Part shown: piece after piece, positions 1-5,491 of the stretch
Layout: each line of letters opens with the position of its first letter
How positions within the stretch are numbered: the first letter of the stretch is position 1
DNA from: Archangium sp.
GTDB taxonomy: Bacteria; Myxococcota; Myxococcia; Myxococcales; Myxococcaceae
DNA length: 5,491 nt
Direction of reading: 5' to 3'
NCBI GenBank assembly: GCA_016793525.1
Contig: JAEUJT010000280.1
Location: forward strand, 1 to 5,491
The notes under the pieces: generated by a model
Databases searched by the model: none
What the model was told of the DNA's origin: nothing
The model's input: the letters and a program-made list of their open reading frames with translations, nothing else
Position numbers and translations under genes: made by a program

Positions 1-1
1 T

Positions 2-2341
2 CTCGCCCAGTGTCCGGGGTGCGTCGATGGAGACCAAGACGGTTTCGGTGTGGGCGACCCCGGCGCGTGTGCGGGGCCCGATTGCGACGACGCCGATCGA
101 CAGCTCCACGACACCGGTGAGCGCACGTGTTTCCCCTCCGAGCGCGGCGCGGTGGGCGTCGGTGTGTGCCGGGCGGGCGTGGCCACCTGCAGCAGCGGCG
201 TCTTCGGCCCGTGCATCGGCGCGGTGGTGCCCTCGGGCGAGGCGTGCAACGGGCTCGACGACGACTGCGACGGTGAAGCCGACGAAGCGCTCTCCACCTC
301 GCGGTGTGGGCTCGGCGCGTGTGCCGCGACCCCGGCGGTGTGCATCGACGGGCACCTGACCGCGTGTACGCCTGGAGCGCCGCTGAGCGAAGACGACACC
401 ACGTGCGACGGCGTCGACGACAACTGCAACGGCGCCATCGACGAAGGCTGCGCGTGCGTGAAGGTGACCCAGTCGGGCAGCGACTCGCAGGCCCTGTCGG
501 ACAACAACGCCTCGGCGTTCGGCACCATCGCCGCGGCCATCGCCTACGCGTCGGGCGCCCCGGGGAGGCCTCACAACGTCTGCCTCGCCAACGGCGCCAC
601 CTGCAACTCGCAGCCGGCGTCGTTTCAGGGCGTGGTGGTGATGGCCAACGGCATCTCGGTCTTGGGCGGCTACGAGGCGGCCAGCTACACGCGCTGCAAC
701 GGCGCGGTGACCTTCGTGAAGACCGGCACGCCCGAGGGCGTCGTCTTTCCCGCGGAGGTGACTTCACCCACCGTGATCGACGGCCTGCAGATCGAGCGCG
801 CGTCGGGCAGCACGGCGGCCGGCATCACCATTCGGGGAGCCACCGGGGCCATCGTGTCGAACGTGCGCATCTCCAACACCCCGGGCGCGACCACGTCGTA
901 CGGCGTCAACGTGCTCGACGGAGGTCGCGCGCTCATCACCAAGTCATTCATCACCGCCGGGGCGGGCACGAGCGAGGCCATCGGCGTGCGCGTGGTGGGC
1001 GGCCAGGTGACGCTCCTCGACAACTGCTCGACGCTCAATGACGGCCGCTGCGCGCAAGGGTGTTGCCCGTCGTGCCTCGGCATTCGGGGGAAGGCGGGGC
1101 CGTCGTCGGTGGGAGAGAGCTACGCCGTGCTGCTCGACGACGCGGCGGGGAGCTTCCTCGGCTCGAGCGCGGTCTGCGGCAACGCTGGCTCGGTCGGCGC
1201 GGCGGTGCGGGTGCGGGGCGCGTCAGACGGCGTCACGCTGCGCGGCAACATCATCGACGGCTCCGGGGCGCATCGCGACTCCCACGGCGTCTGGGCCGAG
1301 GCCTGCGGTGGGGCGTCGCCCTGGCTCGTCGACAACACCTCCATCTCCGCGCAAGGCAACGACGCCGGCGCTCGGGTGAATGGCGTGCGAGCCGTCGGCG
1401 CGTGCCACCCAGTCATCGACGCCAATCTCAAGATCAGCGGGAGCAGCGAAGGCGCGGTCGCGCAGGCGACGGGTGTGTGGTGCGGCCCCGATGACGCTGG
1501 TGTGTCGAGCCAGTGCCTGGTGGTGAACAACGTGTCCATCGTCGGTTCGTCCCAGGGCTTTCCTCCCTCGTCCACTGGCCTGCATTGCGGCCCTGGCTCG
1601 TGCACTCGGGTCGAGCGCAACACCATCACCGGCCGCGGCGGCGTCGACGTGGTGGGCCTGTCACTCGAGCAGACGGGGGCGCTGGTCGACGCGAATGACA
1701 TCTCGGGCGGGTGCGCCAGCCACCACGTGACAGGCATCGCCACCCGCGACGCGTACGCGCGAATTCAGAACAACCGGGTGACCGCGTACCGCTCGTGCCC
1801 GGTGTCTGGCACCGCGCCCACCGCGCAGCGCTTCACCGCGCTCACCGTCACCACCGGCAGCGGCGCCAACGAGCTCGACGTGCACAGCAACACCTTCGAC
1901 GGCGCGTCGCAGTCGAGCAACGCCTGCACCGCGGTGGCGGTGGCCCTCGAGGCGGGAGCGCGAGGCCAGGCGCGAGGCGTGTTCCGCAACAACATCGTGC
2001 GGGCGGGGCAGTGCGGCGTACGGGTCCCCATCGCGGAGACGTCGAGCGCGGCCGACCCGCGGGTGTTCGAGAACAACGACCTCGACCCGTCGGGCCAACC
2101 CACCGCGCTGTACCTCGACGAAGGCGACGCCGGCCTGCAGACCCTCGACGAGGTCAACGCGCTCGTGGGTGCGGCGGCGAACCAGTCGGCCGACCCGGGC
2201 TTCGTCGCCTACCCAACTGACCTGCACCTCGTTCCGTCGTCTCCGTGTGTCGGAGCGGGGACACCGGCGGGTGCGCCTCAGACCGACATCGACGGCCACC
2301 CACGCCCATCGCCCCCCTCCATCGGGGTAGACGAGCCGTGA
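2..2341 (+). CDS. Secreted MopE-type metal-binding / right-handed beta-helix protein (5' truncated)
   Basis: Probably an exported surface or extracellular protein; enzymatic role unknown. The frame is open from the first bases, and a calcium-loop-like motif (CVDGDQDGFG, bases 20-49) lies before the first GTG at base 50. The true start and any signal peptide are therefore upstream, and base 50 should not be taken as the start. 779 codons are visible. Order of parts: metal-binding motifs with DCDD at about 80-91, CNGLDDDCDGEADE (245-286) and CDGVDDNCNGAIDEGC (404-451), matching the Cys/Asp repeats of MopE-like proteins; a beta-helix entry region (about 500-710) with FGTIAAAIAYA and SVLGGYEA; many beta-helix coils (about 780-2090) with recurring N-x-I/V; and a C-terminal DPGF...DLHL...SPCVGAG...DIDGHPRP pattern (about 2190-2338), typical of the end of secreted beta-helix proteins (choice-of-anchor-like). 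There are many cysteines, as expected for an exported disulfide-bonded protein. The stop is TGA at 2339-2341. The family assignment is firm; the function is not. Confidence 0.9.
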   Translation, partial: LAQCPGCVDGDQDGFGVGDPGACAGPDCDDADRQLHDTGERTCFPSERGAVGVGVCRAGVATCSSGVFGPCIGAVVPSGEACNGLDDDCDGEADEALSTSRCGLGACAATPAVCIDGHLTACTPGAPLSEDDTTCDGVDDNCNGAIDEGCACVKVTQSGSDSQALSDNNASAFGTIAAAIAYASGAPGRPHNVCLANGATCNSQPASFQGVVVMANGISVLGGYEAASYTRCNGAVTFVKTGTPEGVVFPAEVTSPTVIDGLQIERASGSTAAGITIRGATGAIVSNVRISNTPGATTSYGVNVLDGGRALITKSFITAGAGTSEAIGVRVVGGQVTLLDNCSTLNDGRCAQGCCPSCLGIRGKAGPSSVGESYAVLLDDAAGSFLGSSAVCGNAGSVGAAVRVRGASDGVTLRGNIIDGSGAHRDSHGVWAEACGGASPWLVDNTSISAQGNDAGARVNGVRAVGACHPVIDANLKISGSSEGAVAQATGVWCGPDDAGVSSQCLVVNNVSIVGSSQGFPPSSTGLHCGPGSCTRVERNTITGRGGVDVVGLSLEQTGALVDANDISGGCASHHVTGIATRDAYARIQNNRVTAYRSCPVSGTAPTAQRFTALTVTTGSGANELDVHSNTFDGASQSSNACTAVAVALEAGARGQARGVFRNNIVRAGQCGVRVPIAETSSAADPRVFENNDLDPSGQPTALYLDEGDAGLQTLDEVNALVGAAANQSADPGFVAYPTDLHLVPSSPCVGAGTPAGAPQTDIDGHPRPSPPSIGVDEP
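20..451 (+). repeat. MopE-like Cys/Asp metal-binding motif repeats within the first gene
   Basis: Three related acidic motifs are spread over the N-terminal part. The first is DGDQDGFG followed by C-x3-DCDD (bases 20-91). The second is CNGLDDDCDGEADE (245-286). The third is CDGVDDNCNGAIDEGC (404-451). Between them are Cys-rich spacers with a C-x6-C-x7-C-like rhythm. Alternating Asp/Asn residues inside Cys brackets resemble calcium-binding loops. In MopE-type proteins such motifs are annotated as putative metal binding; which metal binds here cannot be read from the sequence. Confidence 0.8.
860..2086 (+). repeat. Degenerate beta-helix coil repeats (asparagine ladder)
   Basis: The translated region holds about a dozen imperfect coils, each ending in a short strand with N-x-[IVF]: SNVRIS (N codon at base 860), LDNCST (1022), RGNIID (1247), VDNTSI (1334), DANLKI (1424), VNNVSI (1529), ERNTIT (1619), DANDIS (1694), QNNRVT (1772), HSNTFD (1889), RNNIVR (1991) and ENNDLD (2075). 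Most spacings are 25-39 residues. Many coils begin with G-[VIL]-x-[VAL], such as GVNVL, GVRVV, GVWAE, GVRAV, GVWC, GLHC, GLSLE and GIAT. This periodicity with stacked asparagines is the signature of a right-handed parallel beta-helix. The repeat is at protein level; the DNA is not tandemly repeated. Confidence 0.75.
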
Positions 2342-2366
2342 AGCCCCGCGCCAGGCTGCTGGTTAT

Positions 2367-2370
2367 GGAG
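2367..2370 (+). promoter_or_regulatory. Ribosome binding site for the hydroxylase gene
   Basis: GGAG lies five bases before the ATG at 2376. An in-frame TAG at 2328-2330 follows the preceding in-frame stretch, and no ATG, GTG or TTG occurs between it and 2376. This site and the ATG therefore fix the start of the gene. Confidence 0.6.
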
Positions 2371-2375
2371 TTGGC

Positions 2376-2864
2376 ATGATCGGCATTCCCCTCGGCTGGG
2401 CGTACACGAATGCGGGCGAGTGGCTCATTCACAAGTACGTGCTGCACGGGCTGGGGCGAAACAAGAAGAGCTTCTGGTCGTTCCACTGGCACGAGCACCA
2501 CCGCGAGGCGCGCACCAACGACATGCACGACCCGCAGTACGAGCGCAGCGTCTTCACCTGGTCTCCGCAGGGCAAAGAAGCCCTGGCGCTGGCGGTCGGC
2601 GCGCTGCTCCACGTGCCGCTGTTTCCCCTCGCTCCGTTTTTCACCGGCACGGTGTGGTTCGGCATGGCCCGGTACTACGTGGTGCACCGCCGCGCGCACC
2701 TCGACTCCGCGTGGGCCAAAGAGCACCTGCCCTGGCACGTCGATCACCACATGGGGAAAAACCAGAACGCGAACTGGTGCGTCACCCACCCGTGGTTCGA
2801 CACCGTGATGGGTACCCGCGAGGTGGGCGAGGTGAAGCCCCCCGAGGCGACTCCAACGCACTGA
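2376..2864 (+). CDS. Small fatty acid hydroxylase / sterol desaturase superfamily protein
   Basis: Predicted membrane-bound di-iron oxygenase that would hydroxylate or desaturate a lipid chain; the substrate cannot be named. The 162-residue product is rich in paired histidines. It has E15-W-x2-H19-K-Y-x2-H24 (the family's ExxxHRxxxH-like first motif), H37-x-H39-x-H41-H42, H104-x3-H108, H121-x2-H124-H125 and H138. Near the end comes W140-F-D-x-V-M-G-T, matching the family's closing WDxxFGT-type motif. A hydrophobic stretch at about residues 69-103, broken by prolines, can form a membrane hairpin between the two histidine clusters. The protein is shorter than many relatives and lacks a clear first transmembrane hairpin, yet the start is forced by an upstream in-frame TAG at 2328. 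It begins 34 bases after the beta-helix gene, and its TGA is in the same reading frame as the downstream kinase. A carotenoid-hydroxylase-like role is an alternative. Confidence 0.85.
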   Translation: MIGIPLGWAYTNAGEWLIHKYVLHGLGRNKKSFWSFHWHEHHREARTNDMHDPQYERSVFTWSPQGKEALALAVGALLHVPLFPLAPFFTGTVWFGMARYYVVHRRAHLDSAWAKEHLPWHVDHHMGKNQNANWCVTHPWFDTVMGTREVGEVKPPEATPTH

Positions 2865-2866
2865 AC

Positions 2867-2873
2867 AGGAGGG
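2867..2873 (+). promoter_or_regulatory. Orphan Shine-Dalgarno-like AGGAGGG
   Basis: A near-perfect anti-16S match lies three to nine bases after the hydroxylase stop. No ATG, GTG or TTG occurs 5-10 bases downstream; the nearest are TTG at 2890 and GTG at 2900, in other frames and too far away. Its role is unclear. It may be chance or a remnant of an earlier start. Confidence 0.25.
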
Positions 2874-2892
2874 TCCAGCAGGCCCCAGGTTG

Positions 2893-2908
2893 CGTCCGCG
2901 TGCGGACG
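2893..2908. promoter_or_regulatory. 16-base near-palindrome upstream of the kinase gene (candidate operator or hairpin)
   Basis: CGTCCGC-GT-GCGGACG has perfect seven-base arms around a two-base centre, in the 84-base gap between the hydroxylase and kinase genes and 40 bases before the kinase ATG. As RNA it would fold as a six-base stem with a four-base loop. No T-run follows, so it is not a classical terminator. A binding site for a dimeric regulator or a leader hairpin are both possible. Chance is also possible in such GC-rich DNA. Confidence 0.35.
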
Positions 2909-2948
2909 TTCGGCGGGCGTGGCACATTTGGGTGTCACCGGGGGCAGG

Positions 2949-4808
<1,860 letters not shown>

Positions 4809-4918
4809 CGTTGGAGTGGCCACAGCCCGGTTGCTCCCTGCACTCCATTGTCGTGGCGGTTGTCGACTGGTCGAACGTGTCGGTGGGCAGTGGCTCAACG
4901 AGGTAGACAGCCGCTGCC
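4809..4918. other. 110-base intergenic gap, no convincing promoter
   Basis: This gap lies between the kinase stop and the thioesterase start. The best sigma-70-like pair I can see (TTGTCG at 4848 and TCGAAC at 4871, 17 bases apart) matches only four and three of six consensus bases. The gap holds the spaced inverted repeat described separately and an eight-base palindrome, GTGGCCAC, at 4816-4823. Confidence 0.4.
4812..4847. repeat. Spaced inverted repeat after the kinase gene
   Basis: TGGAGTG (4812-4818) pairs perfectly with CACTCCA (4841-4847) around a 22-base loop, starting four bases after the kinase stop codon. It could form a weak stem in the transcript, but only a TTG follows it, so intrinsic termination is doubtful. 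It may be chance. Confidence 0.25.
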
Positions 4919-5338
4919 ATGACGACTTTCACGCCAGCGGTCACCGTTCGCATCCCCGTCGCGTGGGGAGAGATGGACGCGTTTCACCACGTGAACAACG
5001 TGGTCTACGTGCGCTGGTTCGAGACCGCGCGAATCGAGTGGTTGGCCAAGGTGGGGTTCGCCACCGCCGGGCAGGGCGTGGGTCCCATTCTCGCGCGCAC
5101 TGAAATCGACTACCGCAGCCCGGTGGTGTGGCCCGACACGGTCGAGGTCTCCGTCGTCGTGACCGCGGTGGGGCGCACGTCGGTGACGCTCGCGTACCGA
5201 GTCGTCAGCGAGGCCCAGGCACGAGCGGTGGTCGCCGAGGGCATGACGGTCATCGTGTTGTTCGATGCAGTGACGAAGAAGACCGTGGCGATCGGCGATG
5301 CCTTGCGCGAACGCATCGGCGTGCCCGTGTCAGGGTGA
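4919..5338 (+). CDS. Acyl-CoA thioesterase, hotdog fold (4HBT / YbgC-FadM type)
   Basis: Predicted cytoplasmic enzyme that hydrolyses an acyl-CoA thioester; chain specificity unknown. The 139-residue length is normal for single-domain 4HBT proteins. The N-terminal region carries the family signature: W16-G-E-M-D20-A-F-x-H24-V-N-N27-x2-Y30, then R-W-F-E-x-A-R at 32-38. D20 is the expected catalytic acid and HVNN precedes the long central helix. TEIDYRSPVVWPDTVEV (61-77) matches the next strands, with the usual D-Y-x-x-P-V pattern. The start is forced: an in-frame TAG lies at 4904-4906 and ATG 4919 is the first start after it. The upstream GAGGT (4900-4904) is 14 bases away, so the ribosome-binding site is weak. 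The preceding lipid-hydroxylase gene makes a lipid role plausible, but no pathway can be assigned. A thioester hydrolase acting on a non-CoA carrier is an alternative. Confidence 0.9.
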   Translation: MTTFTPAVTVRIPVAWGEMDAFHHVNNVVYVRWFETARIEWLAKVGFATAGQGVGPILARTEIDYRSPVVWPDTVEVSVVVTAVGRTSVTLAYRVVSEAQARAVVAEGMTVIVLFDAVTKKTVAIGDALRERIGVPVSG

Positions 5339-5344
5339 AGAGAA

Positions 5345-5359
5345 GTCGTCGATGACGAC
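5345..5359. repeat. Short perfect hairpin after the thioesterase gene
   Basis: GTCGTC-GAT-GACGAC forms a six-base stem with a three-base loop, beginning seven bases after the thioesterase TGA. No T-run follows. It could be a transcript-end or processing hairpin, a small operator, or chance. Confidence 0.25.
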
Positions 5360-5400
5360 CGGGCGAGTGGGTGCTTCCGAGTTTCGCTGCTGCGTGGCAT

Positions 5401-5407
5401 GAGAAGG
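5401..5407 (+). promoter_or_regulatory. Candidate ribosome binding site for the right-edge gene
   Basis: GAGAAGG ends three bases before the ATG at 5411. This favours that start over the in-frame ATG at 5399, which has no purine-rich stretch in front. The spacing is rather short, so the assignment is tentative. Confidence 0.4.
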
Positions 5408-5410
5408 CCC

Positions 5411-5491
5411 ATGCAGACGACGCCCAGTGCCTCCTCCGCCCCCGCCGCTTCCATCACGCCGACGCCGGTGGGCCAGCCCTTCAAGTACCCG
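5411..5491 (+). CDS. Start of an unrecognised gene (3' truncated by window edge)
   Basis: Twenty-seven codons are visible, with no stop before the edge. The predicted start is rich in Thr, Ser, Ala and Pro (MQTTPSASSAPAAS...), then reads VGQPFKYP. Nearly all codons after the ATG end in G or C, like the confirmed genes here, which supports real coding. The preceding GAGAAGG could serve as ribosome-binding site; an alternative start at 5399 would add MRRP. The low-complexity beginning looks like a flexible tail ahead of a folded domain that lies outside the window. It has no hydrophobic core, so it is not an obvious signal peptide. I cannot assign a family. Confidence 0.5.
   Translation, partial: MQTTPSASSAPAASITPTPVGQPFKYP

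Noticed and set aside
2365..2379. Tiny four-codon frame (MELA) whose stop overlaps the hydroxylase ATG as ATGA
   Set aside because: It could look like a coupled leader peptide, but it has no ribosome-binding site of its own, and its GAG codon is part of the hydroxylase's binding site. Most likely chance.
2920..2935. Sigma-54-like promoter with TGGCAC before the kinase
   Set aside because: The -24 half matches, but the base pair expected ten bases after GG is TG rather than GC, and the -12 element reads GGTGT instead of TTGCW.
2919..2948. GTG at 2919 as the kinase start
   Set aside because: It would add ten residues with no domain match and has poor ribosome-binding context. The PAS domain begins right after ATG 2949.
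4817..4835. Sigma-54-like TGGC...TTGC upstream of the thioesterase gene
   Set aside because: Both half-sites are present, but the gap between them is ten bases instead of seven. This spacing error normally abolishes recognition.
5110..5484. Minus-strand frame opposite the end of the thioesterase gene and the right edge
   Set aside because: It overlaps the identified thioesterase gene on the other strand, shows no domain pattern, and conflicts with the plus-strand start at 5411.

Overview
The window is GC-rich (about two-thirds G+C by eye, with codon third positions almost all G or C). It reads like a delta-proteobacterial, probably myxobacterial (Myxococcota), chromosome. The reasons are the codon bias, a large secreted protein with MopE-type Cys/Asp metal-binding repeats of the kind abundant in myxobacteria, and a soluble hybrid histidine kinase. 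The assignment is an inference from style; no rRNA or other marker gene is present.

Layout: everything recognised is on the + strand. (1) Bases 2-2341 hold the 3' part of a gene for a secreted protein. It has MopE-like metal-binding motifs at the N-terminal side, a long right-handed parallel beta-helix with an asparagine ladder, and a C-terminal segment of the kind found at the end of many secreted beta-helix proteins. Its start lies upstream of the window. (2) After 34 bases comes a compact 162-residue, histidine-rich membrane hydroxylase of the fatty acid hydroxylase/sterol desaturase superfamily (2376-2864). (3) After 84 bases comes a cytoplasmic PAS-HisKA-HATPase-(dead receiver)-receiver hybrid histidine kinase (2949-4808). 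(4) After 110 bases comes a hotdog-fold acyl-CoA thioesterase of the YbgC/FadM type (4919-5338). (5) The first 27 codons of a further, unrecognised gene run off the right edge (5411-5491).

How they fit together: the hydroxylase and the thioesterase both act on fatty-acyl or lipid substrates, and the kinase between them could in principle sense a related signal, but nothing in the sequence proves a shared pathway. The gaps are short enough for partial co-transcription. They contain small inverted repeats, notably a 16-base near-palindrome at 2893-2908 upstream of the kinase, but no convincing sigma-70 or sigma-54 promoter and no classical hairpin-plus-T-run terminator.

I found no tRNA, rRNA, CRISPR array, insertion sequence or phage gene. 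No clearly novel multi-gene system is visible. The items most worth a second look are the metal-binding/beta-helix fusion with its internal Cys cluster, the kinase's receiver-like domain that has lost its catalytic residues, and the palindrome in front of the kinase.
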